A DNA stretch of 64,000 nt from Methylobacterium sp. J-090. GTDB taxonomy: Bacteria; Pseudomonadota; Alphaproteobacteria; Rhizobiales; Beijerinckiaceae. The notes under the pieces were generated by a model, which saw only the letters and a program-made list of their open reading frames with translations, made no database searches and was not told the origin of the DNA. Within the stretch, counting starts at the first letter, position 1. Every line of letters starts with the position of its first letter. This document shows, piece after piece, positions 17,502 to 26,852 of this stretch. The translations under genes were made by a program, and so were the position numbers. Location of the stretch: NCBI RefSeq assembly GCF_022829345.1, contig NZ_JAKSXV010000060.1:1-64000 (forward strand), written 5' to 3'.

Positions 17502-19925
17502 TCAGGCGCGCAGGGTCGCGCCGGTCTTGCGTCCGACCTCGGCGACGATCTTGGCCGTCACCGCCTCGATTTCCGCGTCCGTCAGGGTGCGGTCCACCGG
17601 CTGGAGGCGCACGGCGATGGCCACGGATTTCGAGCCTTCCGGAATGCCGACGCCCTCATAGATGTCGAACACGTCGATGCCGGCGATGAGCTTGCGCTCC
17701 GCTCCTTGCGCCGCCTTCACCACCTCGCCCGCCGCCACGTCGCGGGGCACCACGAAGGCGAAGTCGCGCGAGACGGGTTGGAAGTCGGAGAGGGCCAGGG
17801 CCGGCTTGACCTTGGTCGGGCGATACTTCGGCAAGGGCACGCCATCGAGGGTGATCTCGAACGCCACGATCTGCCCCTTGAGGTCCAGCGCCTTCATCAC
17901 GCGCGGATGGATCTCGCCGAAATACCCGACCGGGTTCTTCGGCCCGAACTGGAGGGTGCCGGAGCGACCGGGATGCAGCCAGTCCGGACCGCCGGCCACC
18001 ACCTGCAACCCGCCCGTGGGAATGCCGAAGGCGGCAAAGAGCGCCAGGGCGTCGGCTTTGGCGTCGAACGCGTCCACGGTGTCCGCGGCGCCGTCCCAGT
18101 GACGGCCGCCGCCGAGATGGCCGGCGGTGGCCCGACGGATCGCCGTGGCGCGGATGGTCTGGCCCTCGGGCTGATCGTTCTCGAAGCACTGGCCGACCTC
18201 GAACAGGGCGACGTCGGCAAAGCCCCGGTCGGCATTGCGCTGGGCGGCGCGCAGGAGGCCGGGCACGAGGCTCGGGCGCATGTCGGAGAGGTCGGCCGCG
18301 ATGGGATTGGCCAGCACCAGATCGGCCCGGCCGCCGCCGAACAGCACGGCGTCGTCGTGGGGAATGAACGACCACGTCACCGCCTCGACGAGGCCGCGCG
18401 CGGCGAGCGCCCGCTTGGCGAGGCGCGTGCGCTTCTGGATCACCGTCAGCACGGGCTTGCCCACCTGGGCCTCGATGCGCGCGAGGGGTTTGGGCTCGAT
18501 GCGATCGAGGCCTGCGATGCGGATGATCTCCTCGACGAGATCGGCCTTGCCCTCGACGTCGGCGCGCCAGGACGGGGTGAGCACCTTCACCCGATCGCCG
18601 CTTCCGGCGACATGGAAGCCCAAAGCCTCCAGGGTGACCTTCATCTCGGCCCGCGACAGTTCGAGGCCGGCGAGACGGCGGGTCTCGGTCCAGGGGAAAT
18701 CGATGACCCGCTCGGTTTCGGGCGGCTCGCCGACGATGACGGGCTGGCTCGGGGTGCCACCGCAGATCTCGAGGACGAGGCGGGTGGCGAGATCGAGGCC
18801 AGGTAGGGTGAAGGCCGGATCGACGCCGCGTTCGAAGCGGTAGCGCGCATCGGTGATGATCCCGAGGCGCCGCCCGCTCTGGGCGATGTTCACGGGGTCC
18901 CACAGGGCCGATTCGATGAGCACATCCACGGTCCCGGCATCGCACCCGGAGGCTTCGCCGCCGATGATGCCGCCGATGGATTCCACGCCGTTATCGTCGG
19001 CGATGACGACGGTGTCGTCGGTCAGCACGTAGGTCTTGCCGTCGAGGGCCTTCAGGTCCTCGCCCCCGCGGGCACGGCGGACGGTCAACCCGCCCGCGAC
19101 CTTGGCGGCATCGAAGACGTGGAGCGGCCGACCCCGGTCGAAGGTGAGGTAGTTGGTGATGTCGACGAGCGCGTTGATCGGGCGCAGGCCGATGGCGCGC
19201 AGGCGCGCCTGCATCCAGTCCGGCGAGGGGCCATTCCTGACGCCGGTGACGCGGCGCAGGGTGAAGTACGGGCACAGGCCGCGATCCGCCGGCTCGAAGT
19301 CGAGGGTGACGGGCACCGGACAGGCCCCCTCCCCGCGCACGGGCGGCTGGGCCTTGTGTTTGAGGCCACCGAGGCCGGTGGCGGCGAGATCGCGGGCGAT
19401 GCCGTGGATCGAGGTGCAGTCGGCGCGGTTCGGCGTCAGGTTGATCTCGATGATCGGATCGTCGAGGCCGGCATAGACGGCGTAGGGCTGGCCCGTCGGC
19501 GCGTCTTCCGGCAGGTCGAGGATGCCGTCATGATCCTCGCCGAGGCCGAGTTCGGCGCCCGAGCACAGCATGCCCCGGCTCTCGACGCCGCGAATGGTGC
19601 CGACCGAGAGGGTGATGGCCTTGCCCGGCACATAGGTGCCGGGGGGGGCGAACACGGTCTTCATGCCGGCCCGCGCATTCGGCGCACCGCAGACCACCTG
19701 CACGGGCTGCCCGTCGCCGGCATCCACCGAGCAGACGCGCAGACGATCGGCATTGGGATGCTGCTCGGCCGTGAGCACATGGGCGATGACGTAGGGCTTC
19801 AGGCTCGCGGCCTTGTCCTCGATGCCCTCGACCTCGAGGCCGATGCGCGTCAGCGTCTCGGCGATCGTGTCGAGGGAGGCCTCGGCGTCGAGGTGATCCT
19901 TGAGCCAGGAGAGGGTGAATTTCAT
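17502..19925 (-). CDS. pheT: Phenylalanine-tRNA ligase beta subunit
   Basis: 807 residues, full length. In order: N-terminal tRNA-binding (EMAP-like) domain (about 40-150), B3/B4 editing domain (about 210-400), B5 DNA-binding-like domain (about 405-475), catalytic-like core and the C-terminal FDX-ACB anticodon-binding domain (from about 710, opening [23 protein letters not shown] in one-letter order). It forms the alpha2-beta2 synthetase with PheS. Unusually, two small genes separate it from pheS, with gaps of only 18 and 9 bases on the two sides, so all four genes are probably one transcript. Confidence 0.96.
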   Translation of the reverse strand: MKFTLSWLKDHLDAEASLDTIAETLTRIGLEVEGIEDKAASLKPYVIAHVLTAEQHPNADRLRVCSVDAGDGQPVQVVCGAPNARAGMKTVFAPPGTYVPGKAITLSVGTIRGVESRGMLCSGAELGLGEDHDGILDLPEDAPTGQPYAVYAGLDDPIIEINLTPNRADCTSIHGIARDLAATGLGGLKHKAQPPVRGEGACPVPVTLDFEPADRGLCPYFTLRRVTGVRNGPSPDWMQARLRAIGLRPINALVDITNYLTFDRGRPLHVFDAAKVAGGLTVRRARGGEDLKALDGKTYVLTDDTVVIADDNGVESIGGIIGGEASGCDAGTVDVLIESALWDPVNIAQSGRRLGIITDARYRFERGVDPAFTLPGLDLATRLVLEICGGTPSQPVIVGEPPETERVIDFPWTETRRLAGLELSRAEMKVTLEALGFHVAGSGDRVKVLTPSWRADVEGKADLVEEIIRIAGLDRIEPKPLARIEAQVGKPVLTVIQKRTRLAKRALAARGLVEAVTWSFIPHDDAVLFGGGRADLVLANPIAADLSDMRPSLVPGLLRAAQRNADRGFADVALFEVGQCFENDQPEGQTIRATAIRRATAGHLGGGRHWDGAADTVDAFDAKADALALFAAFGIPTGGLQVVAGGPDWLHPGRSGTLQFGPKNPVGYFGEIHPRVMKALDLKGQIVAFEITLDGVPLPKYRPTKVKPALALSDFQPVSRDFAFVVPRDVAAGEVVKAAQGAERKLIAGIDVFDIYEGVGIPEGSKSVAIAVRLQPVDRTLTDAEIEAVTAKIVAEVGRKTGATLRA

Positions 19926-19943
19926 GGGTACGACTCTTCGGCC

Positions 19944-20429
19944 CTAGAGCGGCCGGGTTCTGGCGATCAGGAGAACCGCAAGCTTCTTGCGGTCAAGCGT
20001 CGGAAGGGATTCGATCAACGTCACCGTCCGTTCCGCGAGTTCGATCAGGCGCAATGTCTCGTCGTGGCGGACCGTCAAAGCCGGCGGCGAATAGTCGGCA
20101 GCATTTCGGGCTTCCTGCAAACTCAGGAAATTGTTGCCGATATCGGTTACGCAAGAGCCGATCAGGTTCGCGTCCCGACTGTTGAGACGCTTTTTCGCCG
20201 TTCCATGATCGAGGAGCCGATAGATCGGCTCCAGCACCGCGTTCTCCTGGCTCCATCCAATCAGTTCGCTCGCGCAAACGAAGCAGAGTGCGTGAAAGAC
20301 AGCGTAGTAGGACCCGCTGATGGCCCTGCGCATGGCTGCTTTACGCAGATTCACACGTCCGCGCATGTTCGCAAGCGCGCGGGATGTCTCGATCAAATCA
20401 TAGACGAGCGGATTTCCGAGTCTCGGCAT
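19944..20429 (-). CDS. HEPN-like helical protein, inserted between pheS and pheT
   Basis: 161 residues. The segment AMRRAISGSYYAVFHALCFV (about 32-51) is the hallmark of HEPN/UPF0332-type helical domains, and LLDHGTAKKRL (about 71-81) is also typical. The C-terminal third is helical (LRLIELAERTVTLIESL). No RX4-6H ribonuclease motif is visible, so a classical RNase toxin is not supported by the residues. Its ATG overlaps the stop of the preceding 102-residue gene (ATGA, 20431-20427), which implies coupled translation. Such pairs are often toxin-antitoxin or nucleic-acid-sensing modules, but that role is inference here. Confidence 0.8.
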   Translation of the reverse strand: MPRLGNPLVYDLIETSRALANMRGRVNLRKAAMRRAISGSYYAVFHALCFVCASELIGWSQENAVLEPIYRLLDHGTAKKRLNSRDANLIGSCVTDIGNNFLSLQEARNAADYSPPALTVRHDETLRLIELAERTVTLIESLPTLDRKKLAVLLIARTRPL

Positions 20430-20737
20430 CAGTGCTGGTCCGAAATCTCATCCGAGGGGTCGTCGCCCAGCACTTCGTCATCGGGGTAATCGTAACGGAT
20501 ATAAGGAAACCGCTCCTCGCCCTTGTCGAGGAGGCGCTGGCGCAAGGACGACAGTGCTCTCGTTGAAGCCTCTCCATTGGTCACACCAGCCTGCGGCTTG
20601 AAATGCGCCGTCACGTAGAGCGAGGGCTCGCCGTCGAAATTCGGCGCAGGCCGAACCTCAGCATGGGCGAAGCCATGGGGACCGAGCGTCTCGCGAAGTA
20701 CCTCGTTAGCGATCCGATGAATTTCGTCCCCGGTCAT
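20429..20737 (-). CDS. Uncharacterised 102-residue partner of the HEPN-like protein
   Basis: No family recognised. The protein opens with a helix (MTGDEIHRIANEVLRETLG). A likely beta-strand pair follows (HAEVRPAPNFDGEPSLYVTAHF), then a helix (RALSSLRQRLLDKGEE), and it ends in a strongly acidic tail (DYPDDEVLGDDPSDEISD). Strong acidity suits a protein that neutralises or shields a basic surface. It starts 9 bases after pheS and overlaps the HEPN-like gene by the ATGA junction. Translation therefore appears tied to pheS expression. Confidence 0.75.
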   Translation of the reverse strand: MTGDEIHRIANEVLRETLGPHGFAHAEVRPAPNFDGEPSLYVTAHFKPQAGVTNGEASTRALSSLRQRLLDKGEERFPYIRYDYPDDEVLGDDPSDEISDQH

Positions 20738-20746
20738 TCCTGCCTC

Positions 20747-21829
20747 CTACCCCGTCAAACCGGCCACCAAGCTCGGGATATCGAGCGGCCGGAAGCCGTA
20801 ATGGTCGAGCCAGCGCACGTCGGCCTCGAAGAACGGGCGCAGGTCCGGCATGCCGTATTTGAGCATGGCGATGCGGTCGATGCCCATGCCGAAGGCAAAG
20901 CCCTGCACGCTGTCGGGGTCGAGCCCGCAATTCCGAAGCACGTTCGGATGGACCATGCCGCAGCCGAGGATCTCGAGCCAGTCGGTGCCTTCGCCGAAGC
21001 GGATCTCGCCGCCCTTGCGCGAGCACTGGATATCGACCTCGGCCGAGGGCTCGGTGAAGGGGAAGAACGACGGGCGGAAGCGCATCTTCACGGCCTCCAC
21101 TTCGAAGAAGGTCCGGCAGAACTCCTCCAGCACCCATTTGAGATTGGCGATGTTGGCCGCCTTGTCGATGACGAGACCCTCGACCTGATGGAACATCGGC
21201 GTGTGGGTCTGGTCGGAATCGTGGCGGTAGGTCCGGCCCGGGCAGATCACCCGGATCGGCGGCTGCTGCGAACGCATGGTGCGGATCTGCACCGGCGAGG
21301 TGTGGGTGCGCAGCACCTTGCGCTGGCCGTTGCGGTCGGGCGCCAGGAAGAAGGTGTCGTGCATCTCCCGCGCCGGGTGGCCGGGCGGGAAATTGAGGGC
21401 CGTGAAGTTGTAGTCGTCGGTCTCGATGTCCGGGCCTTCGGCGACGGAGAAGCCCATATCGGCGAAGATCGCCGCGATCTCGTCCATGACCTGGCTGATG
21501 GGATGGATGCGCCCGCGCGTCTCAGGTGCCTCGCGCACGGGCAGGGTCACGTCGATACGCTCGGCAGACAGGCGGGCGGTGAGCGCCGCCTCGGCGAGGG
21601 CCTCGCGGCGGGTGCCCAGAGCGCCCTGCACGCGATCGCGAAGACCGTTGATGAGGGGACCGCGGGCTTTGCGCTCGTCCGGTGTCATGGCGCCGAGGGT
21701 CTTGAGCAGTTCGGAGACCGAGCCCTTCTTGCCGAGCGCCGCCACGCGCACGGCGTCGAGGGCGGCCTCGTCGGAGGCGGCCGCGACTTGGGCGATGAGG
21801 TCGCCTTCGAGGGTGTCGAGATCGGTCAT
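20747..21829 (-). CDS. pheS: Phenylalanine-tRNA ligase alpha subunit
   Basis: 360 residues with an N-terminal coiled coil (about 1-85) that binds tRNA. The class II catalytic core contains motif 2 ([12 protein letters not shown] then [21 protein letters not shown]) and the motif 3 region [18 protein letters not shown]. It catalyses aminoacylation with PheT. No Phe-rich attenuator leader peptide was found in the roughly 120 bases upstream. It is separated from rplT by a terminator. Confidence 0.96.
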   Translation of the reverse strand: MTDLDTLEGDLIAQVAAASDEAALDAVRVAALGKKGSVSELLKTLGAMTPDERKARGPLINGLRDRVQGALGTRREALAEAALTARLSAERIDVTLPVREAPETRGRIHPISQVMDEIAAIFADMGFSVAEGPDIETDDYNFTALNFPPGHPAREMHDTFFLAPDRNGQRKVLRTHTSPVQIRTMRSQQPPIRVICPGRTYRHDSDQTHTPMFHQVEGLVIDKAANIANLKWVLEEFCRTFFEVEAVKMRFRPSFFPFTEPSAEVDIQCSRKGGEIRFGEGTDWLEILGCGMVHPNVLRNCGLDPDSVQGFAFGMGIDRIAMLKYGMPDLRPFFEADVRWLDHYGFRPLDIPSLVAGLTG

Positions 21830-21950
21830 CGGTTCAACTCACCGGCTGCGGCGCGACCCGTGACGGTCGAGCGGTCACGAGGCGAGGGTTTTGCGGGTCG
21901 AAGCGGCCTTGGCAAGCCGTCGAACGCCCGAAAACCCGGCGCGTGCTGCG

Positions 21951-21989
21951 AAAACGAAAAGGCGCGGCGCCCATGCGGGGCCGCGCCTT
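21951..21989 (-). terminator. Intrinsic terminator after rplT
   Basis: On the minus strand, AAGGCGCGGC pairs with GCCGCGCCTT (plus-strand arms 21980-21989 and 21959-21968). An 11-base loop separates the arms, and TTTTCGTTTT follows (21960-21951). It lies between rplT and pheS, so it separates ribosomal protein transcription from the pheS-pheT operon. Confidence 0.85.
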
Positions 21990-22043
21990 GTCCGTAGGGT
22001 TCCGACCCGGAGGCCGGACGAAAAGGCTCGGGCGGCCTCGAGG

Positions 22044-22418
22044 TCAGGCGGCCTTGGCGACGTCCTGCAGCGAGGCCTTGGCCTTCTCGACCACGGCGGC
22101 GAAGGTCGCCGGCTCGTGGATGGCGAGCTCGGACAGGGCCTTGCGGTCCACCTCGATGCCGGACTTGGCGAGGGCGTTGATGAAGCGCGAATAGGTCAGT
22201 CCATGCTCACGGACAGCGGCGTTGAGGCGCTGGATCCAGAGGGCGCGGAACGTGCGCTTCTTGTTCTTACGATCGCGGTAGGCATACTGCATGCCCTTCT
22301 CGACCGCCTGCTTGGCGATCCGGATCGTATTCTTGCGGCGACCGTAGTAACCACGGGCGGCCTTGAGGACTTTCTTGTGCTTCGCGTGACTGTTCACGCC
22401 GCGCTTGACGCGGGCCAT
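22044..22418 (-). CDS. rplT: 50S ribosomal protein L20
   Basis: 124 residues, beginning [30 protein letters not shown], an unmistakable L20 N-terminus. The globular C-terminal domain (about 60-124) follows. L20 binds 23S rRNA early in assembly and in several bacteria represses its own operon by binding a leader structure. It is 50 bases downstream of rpmI. Confidence 0.97.
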   Translation of the reverse strand: MARVKRGVNSHAKHKKVLKAARGYYGRRKNTIRIAKQAVEKGMQYAYRDRKNKKRTFRALWIQRLNAAVREHGLTYSRFINALAKSGIEVDRKALSELAIHEPATFAAVVEKAKASLQDVAKAA

Positions 22419-22468
22419 GGGCTCTCTCCTGGATTACGAAAAAGGCAGTTCGGCGGGTGACGAAAGAC

Positions 22469-22672
22469 TTACCGGCTGTTGGGCAGGAAGTATTTCTTCA
22501 CGTTGGCGGCATCGCCCTCGAACAGGGTGGTGGTGCCGCGCAGGTTGCGGATCTGCTTCGTCGTCCGCTTGATCATCCCGTGGCGCTTGCCGGCCTGGGC
22601 GTACATGACCTTGCCGGTGCCGGTGATCTTGAAGCGCTTCTTCGCGCCCGACTTGGTTTTCAGCTTGGGCAT
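22469..22672 (-). CDS. rpmI: 50S ribosomal protein L35
   Basis: 67 residues, [20 protein letters not shown], with the family's very basic N-terminus. The start at 22672 has AGGAGAG just upstream; a longer in-frame extension to 22756 is leader sequence. infC, the usual upstream partner, is not here, so rpmI-rplT has its own promoter in this genome. Confidence 0.96.
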   Translation of the reverse strand: MPKLKTKSGAKKRFKITGTGKVMYAQAGKRHGMIKRTTKQIRNLRGTTTLFEGDAANVKKYFLPNSR

Positions 22673-22756
22673 TTGGCTCTCCTGAACGCGCACGCACCCC
22701 GATCCGGAACGGATCGAAGGTGATGCGCTCGGTTGATGCTTCTGATGGAGCAGCAC

Positions 22757-22791
22757 GAACCGCCACGGCAGCCCGATCGGCCGGGCGGTTC
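22757..22791 (-). promoter_or_regulatory. Hairpin in the rpmI-rplT leader
   Basis: GAACCGCC and GGCGGTTC (plus 22757-22764 and 22784-22791) form an 8-bp stem, extended inside by CGGC/GCCG with a bulge. It is about 85 bases upstream of the rpmI start. Further upstream on the minus strand, TTGAAA and CATACG are 17 bases apart and could be the promoter. The position fits an autoregulatory leader of the L20 type, though no rRNA-mimic was demonstrated. Confidence 0.4.
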
Positions 22792-22847
22792 AACGCGAGG
22801 CGGCGTATGACAGAAAAGCGACGCGGTTTCAATCCTGCACGGGACCC

Positions 22848-23135
22848 TCAGTCCCGCACGGGACGTTCGTCCCGCACGAGGGCCAGGATCACGTCGCCTT
22901 CGGTGACCTCCGCCATGGGCTTGGCGATCTTCACCGCGCGGGTCGGCCGCCCAGGCGGCATGAGCAGGAGGATCGTCTCCATGCCAGGGCAGGCCGGATC
23001 GGCGCAGACGATTTCGTTGACCTTGACCACGCCGTCCGCGCCGAGGCCGGCGGCGGCGCGCGTCCAGGCGAGGATGGCGCCCCGCATCGCCCCGTCGGCG
23101 GGGGGCTGGCGGCGTCCGAGTCCGAACAGGGCCAC
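22848..23135 (-). CDS. Conserved-looking small protein of unknown function
   Basis: 95 residues starting MALFGLGRRQPP. The core VNEIVCADPACPGMETILLLM has two cysteines five residues apart (CADPAC) and is followed by a basic PPGRPTRAVKIAKPM segment, suggesting a compact beta fold that might bind a metal or nucleic acid. Its ATG is 3 bases beyond the WD40 gene's stop, so the two are co-transcribed. No domain name can be assigned with confidence. Confidence 0.7.
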   Translation of the reverse strand: MALFGLGRRQPPADGAMRGAILAWTRAAAGLGADGVVKVNEIVCADPACPGMETILLLMPPGRPTRAVKIAKPMAEVTEGDVILALVRDERPVRD

Positions 23136-23138
23136 GGG

Positions 23139-24146
23139 TCAGCCCGGCAGGGTGAGGAGGCCGGCGGCACCGTCGGCGCAGCCGAAGCCGAGGCGGGCGC
23201 CGCGCGCGTCCCAGGCCAAAGCCGTGACGCCGCTGCCCTTCACGGCCGGGCGCACCAGCAGTTCGGAGCCGTCGGCGAAGCGCACGAGCAGGATGCAGCC
23301 GTCCTCGTAGCCGATGGCGAGCACCAGGGCCTTGGGGTGGAACGCCACCCGCGAGACCCGCGCCGGCCGCACGCCGCACTCGCGCGGCGGCTTGCCGGTC
23401 GGGCCTTCCTTGGAATCGAACGGCCAGATGATGGCGGCTTCGGCGCCGCCGGTGGCCAGCCAGTCGCCGTCCCCCGACCACGCCACGGAGCGCACCTTGC
23501 CGGGATAGCCCGACATCCGCATGTGGCCCCGGTCGGGCTGGAGGCGCCAGCCGTGAAGGGCGTTCTCCTGCATCGTCGTGACGACGAAGCGGCCGTCCGG
23601 CGACCAGGTCACGTCGATATGCGAGCCCTTCCACTCGACGAAGTCGGGGGCGGTCTCGAGATTCGGGTACCACAGGGTGGCGCCGTTGTAGTGCGAGACG
23701 GCGAGGCGATAGCCCTTCGGCGCGAAGGCGAGGCCGCGCGCCGTGGAGGGCGCGGCGAACACCTTCTCCCGGCCCTTGGCATCGCGGGCCACGACGTTGC
23801 GGCCGGCGCCGTACGCGATGGCGCCATCGGGATGGAGGGCCAGGGCGTCGATCCAGGCCCCACCCTTGGCGCGCGCCACTTCCACGGCATCGCCCTCGGG
23901 AGAGGTCGCCACGACGCGGCCGTCATCGCCGCCGGTGACGATGCGGCGCCCATCGCCGGCGGCGACCAGGATGGCGCCCTCCGGGTGGGATTCGATCCGG
24001 CGGACCTCACCGCGGCCGGCGAGGAGCACGGCACCGTCGCCGAGTGCCAGGGCCAGGGTGTCCTTCAGCCACACGGCGGCGGTGACGTGGGCTCCGGCCG
24101 CGAGGGGCGTGACGTGATCGAGGAGGGAGGGGGTGGTCTCGGCCAT
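23139..24146 (-). CDS. WD40-repeat beta-propeller protein
   Basis: 335 residues from the ATG at 24146 (an earlier in-frame ATG at 24167 adds seven residues). About seven blades are visible as repeats ending in hydrophobic-W/Y-x patterns, such as LALHPDGAIAYGAG, VTWSPDGRFVVTTM, VAWSGDGDWLATGG, VAFHPKALVLAIGY and LAWDARGARLGFGC. No signal peptide or enzymatic domain is present, so it is probably a cytoplasmic scaffold. Downstream is the small CADPAC protein. Partner unknown. Confidence 0.88.
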   Translation of the reverse strand: MAETTPSLLDHVTPLAAGAHVTAAVWLKDTLALALGDGAVLLAGRGEVRRIESHPEGAILVAAGDGRRIVTGGDDGRVVATSPEGDAVEVARAKGGAWIDALALHPDGAIAYGAGRNVVARDAKGREKVFAAPSTARGLAFAPKGYRLAVSHYNGATLWYPNLETAPDFVEWKGSHIDVTWSPDGRFVVTTMQENALHGWRLQPDRGHMRMSGYPGKVRSVAWSGDGDWLATGGAEAAIIWPFDSKEGPTGKPPRECGVRPARVSRVAFHPKALVLAIGYEDGCILLVRFADGSELLVRPAVKGSGVTALAWDARGARLGFGCADGAAGLLTLPG

Positions 24147-24198
24147 CCGGTGGGAATCTCTCGTCACACGGTTTCGATGGGCACGGGCACCACGGGCC

Positions 24199-24867
24199 TC
24201 ACAGGGCGGCCGCGCCGGAGAACGCGCGCCGCGCCGTCAGGATCGTGGCGACGAGCGCCAGGATACCGGCGATGCCGGCGGGAATGGCCAGGGCATACAA
24301 CGCCAGACGCCCGTAGGCGACCGTTCCGGCGAGCGAGCCGACGAGGAGGGCGAACCACACCACGCCGTCCCCCACCCAGGCGTAGCGGGCGCCGCGGCGG
24401 GCGAGCGCCAGGGCGAGCTTCTGGCCGAAGCTGAACAGGGCGCCGGTGACGAAGGTGGTCCCGGCGCGAAAGCCCTGGACGTGGGACAGGACCGCGTTCT
24501 GCGCCCCCATGGCGAGGGCGAGCATGAGCGACGCCAACCCGGAATCCGGTGCGGCGACGGCAGCCTCGAAGGCCGCGGCGACGACGGCCGCCTCGAAGCC
24601 GAGGATGACGGGCGTGCTCCAGCGCGCAGGGGTCAGGGCCGAGAGGGCGCCCCCGCAGATACCACCGAGGAGGAAGGCGACGATGAGCAGGGCCGGCAGC
24701 AGGGCGAGATGGGGCTGGCCATGCCCGAGGGCCACGGCGAACTGGGTCGTATTGCCACTCATGAACGAGGTGTAGAGGCCACCGAGCCGGATGAAGCCGA
24801 GGGCATCGACGTACCCGGCGAGCGCCGTGAGGATCAGGCCGAAGCCGAGATGCCAGGGCCGTGTCAC
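24199..24867 (-). CDS. YoaK/DUF1275 family membrane protein
   Basis: 222 residues with six hydrophobic segments (about 5-25, 50-75, 85-107, 112-130, 165-185 and 190-212). The family's opening motif LAGYVDALGFIRLGGLYTSFMSGNTTQ is clear across about 16-41, and GAQNAV (about 121-126) is also conserved. The start is GTG at 24867. The biochemical role of the family is not established. It is monocistronic, reading toward the WD40 gene. Confidence 0.88.
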   Translation of the reverse strand: MTRPWHLGFGLILTALAGYVDALGFIRLGGLYTSFMSGNTTQFAVALGHGQPHLALLPALLIVAFLLGGICGGALSALTPARWSTPVILGFEAAVVAAAFEAAVAAPDSGLASLMLALAMGAQNAVLSHVQGFRAGTTFVTGALFSFGQKLALALARRGARYAWVGDGVVWFALLVGSLAGTVAYGRLALYALAIPAGIAGILALVATILTARRAFSGAAAL

Positions 24868-25035
24868 CGGCAGCGCCCTTCCGCATTCACCACCGGGCCA
24901 GCAGGGTTAAAGCTTTGCTCACCAAGTCCGCGCAATTGGAGTGAACGCACCCGAACATCGCGCCGCCGCGGCCCGTTGGTTGGGTGATCCGGCACGGGAC
25001 CGCGCGTCCCCCGCCGGGTGAGTAGGAGTTGCGTC

Positions 25036-25479
25036 ATGATCCCATTCGCCTGCGCCGCCCTTGCCCTGCCCGCCTTCACCCTGCCCACCTTTTCCGTCCG
25101 TGGGATCGCCGAGACCGTGCTCGTCGTCGAGGACGAGGCCATGGTCTGCGAACTTGCCGCCGAGGCGTTGCTGGAGGAGGGCTATCGGGTCCTCACCGCA
25201 TCCGACGCGGACGAAGCGGAGGGCATCCTGGCCCGCGAGCGTGTCGATCTGCTCTTCACCGATATCGATCTGGCCCGCAACACGAACGGCATCGCGCTAG
25301 CCCACCGCGCGCGCCGGTTTCGGCCTGACCTGCCCGTGGTCTACACCTCTGGCGGACGCGGCCACATCGCCCACGGCGACGCCGTGACGGACTCGGTCTT
25401 CGTACCCAAGCCCTATCGCCTCAGTGCTCTCGTGGCCCTGGCCAACGACATCCTGCGCTCACCCGCCCACAACGCTTGA
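25036..25479 (+). CDS. Single-domain response regulator (receiver)
   Basis: 147 residues from the ATG at 25036, chosen because AGGAG lies 7 bases upstream; a GTG at 25018 is in frame. The receiver domain is residues 27-145: acidic pair VVEDEA, phospho-acceptor Asp in LLFTDIDLA (about 78), Thr/Ser in VVYTSGG and Lys in FVPKPY. It has no output domain. The first 26 residues are hydrophobic and Pro-rich (MIPFACAALALPAFTLPTFS), which is odd for a cytoplasmic receiver and may be a membrane or export signal. No partner kinase is adjacent. Confidence 0.85.
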   Translation: MIPFACAALALPAFTLPTFSVRGIAETVLVVEDEAMVCELAAEALLEEGYRVLTASDADEAEGILARERVDLLFTDIDLARNTNGIALAHRARRFRPDLPVVYTSGGRGHIAHGDAVTDSVFVPKPYRLSALVALANDILRSPAHNA

Positions 25480-25503
25480 GCGCCAGCCCCCGGACCCCGC
25501 CCC

Positions 25504-25872
25504 ATGCGCCACCTCCTCGCCGCCCTCGCCCTCCTGGCCGCCTGCACGGGCGCCGCTTCCGCCTGCGACGTGAAAGCGGCCAAGCTCGAGGAGGCCATCG
25601 CCGCCAAGAGTCAGTTGCGCGAGACCGCCAACAAACAGACCGTGCGCGACCTGCGCACCCTGCGCGACGCAGCCATCGTGCTCGAGACCTACCAGTTCGG
25701 CTCCGAGTGCGAGCGGCTCGTCGAGATCGTCAAGACGCTGGCCGCCAATCCGGCGAAGACCATCGAGCGGGGCGGCGACACCGACGAGGACAAGGCCGAG
25801 GAGGTGCTGGAGACCCGCGAGCCGAAGGCTCCTCCGGCCGAAGCCGTGCCCGCTGCGCCGAAAGCCAACTGA
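25504..25872 (+). CDS. Small secreted hypothetical protein
   Basis: 122 residues with a signal peptide of about 20 residues (LLAALALLAACTGAASA, cleavage before CDVKAAK). The mature part is helical with Lys/Glu/Arg-rich heptads (KLEEAIAAKSQLRETANKQT) and two cysteines that could pair. The tail is Pro/Ala/Glu-rich. The cysteine just after the cleavage site could instead mark a lipoprotein, but the lipobox is poor. It is 24 bases after the receiver gene, so co-transcription is plausible. Confidence 0.7.
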   Translation: MRHLLAALALLAACTGAASACDVKAAKLEEAIAAKSQLRETANKQTVRDLRTLRDAAIVLETYQFGSECERLVEIVKTLAANPAKTIERGGDTDEDKAEEVLETREPKAPPAEAVPAAPKAN

Positions 25873-25895
25873 CGACGCCCATTGCCGGGAGGATC

Positions 25896-26825
25896 TCATC
25901 CTTTCAGGATCTCGCCGCTCCAGAGGCCGCGTGCGACGCGTTCCGTCATGATCGCCGTGATGGTCTCACCGGCGAACACGGTTGCGCGCGCGGCCGGCCG
26001 GTCCGGCGGATAGGACAGGACGAGGCGCCGGTTCGGCGCCGGATCGACCAGGGGGGCCGCCGTCAGGCGGCCGGCTTCGATCTCCGCGTGAATGGGAGCC
26101 AGCGGCAGGATCGTCCGTCCATGGCCCTCGCGCACGAGGTCCTTCAGCGCGGTATAACTGTCGATCTCGATGGGAACGTCGAGGGTGAAGCCGGCCCCGG
26201 TGGCGAAGTGCTGGAGGATGTTGCGCAGACCGTGCCGATCGCTCGGCAGCAGGAGGGGCTGACGCGCCAGGGCACCGAACGCGACCGGGGATTCGAGCGA
26301 TAGACCGGCGTCGTTCGGCCCGATGAGGAACAGTTGCTCCAGCATCAGAGGCTGGGAGCGCAGGGACCGGGTCACGCGCGGATCGTAGAGAACCGCCAGG
26401 TCGATCTGGCCACGGTGAAGGCCATCGAGGAGGTGGCCCGTGTAGGCGCTGACGAGTTGCAGGGTCACGTTCGGGTGCAGTTCGCGGAAGGCCGCGACCA
26501 GGGGCACCGAAATCAGGTCGGCGATGGTCGGCGGCAGGCCGATGGCGACATGCCCGCCCAGCATCGAGCCCGGCCCGGTGACGCAGGCCTTCAAGGCTTC
26601 GACCTCGGCGACCACCCGCTTGGCATGAGCGAGCACGTCCAGCCCCACCTCGGTGATCACCATGCCACGCCCGTGCCGGTCGAACAGGCGCAGGCCGAGT
26701 TCCTCCTCCAGAAGGCGAATTTGCCGGCTGAGTGCCGGTTGCGCGATGCGCAGACGCCTCGCCGCTTTGCTGAGACTGCCGAGTTCGGCGACGTGAACGA
26801 GGGTGCGGAGCTGGGTCAGGTCCAT
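25896..26825 (-). CDS. LysR-family transcriptional regulator
   Basis: 309 residues from the ATG at 26825. The N-terminal winged helix-turn-helix is typical (MDLTQLRTLVHVAELGSLSKAARRLRIAQPALSRQIRLLEEEL in order, residues 1-43). A two-lobed effector-binding domain follows (about 90-300, opening GHVAIGLPPTIADLISVPLV). It is divergent from the MFS transporter at 26946, and this class usually controls its divergent neighbour in response to a ligand. The ligand is not deducible. Confidence 0.93.
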   Translation of the reverse strand: MDLTQLRTLVHVAELGSLSKAARRLRIAQPALSRQIRLLEEELGLRLFDRHGRGMVITEVGLDVLAHAKRVVAEVEALKACVTGPGSMLGGHVAIGLPPTIADLISVPLVAAFRELHPNVTLQLVSAYTGHLLDGLHRGQIDLAVLYDPRVTRSLRSQPLMLEQLFLIGPNDAGLSLESPVAFGALARQPLLLPSDRHGLRNILQHFATGAGFTLDVPIEIDSYTALKDLVREGHGRTILPLAPIHAEIEAGRLTAAPLVDPAPNRRLVLSYPPDRPAARATVFAGETITAIMTERVARGLWSGEILKG

Positions 26826-26833
26826 CCGAGAAC

Positions 26834-26852
26834 CTATGCCGAACGGCGATAG
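26834..26852. promoter_or_regulatory. Candidate LysR operator
   Basis: CTATGCCGAACGGCGATAG is a near-perfect inverted repeat with one extra base in the right arm. It contains the T-N11-A signature of LysR sites (T26837, A26849). It is 9 bases from the regulator start and upstream of the divergent transporter, the usual place for dual autoregulation and activation. Confidence 0.45.
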
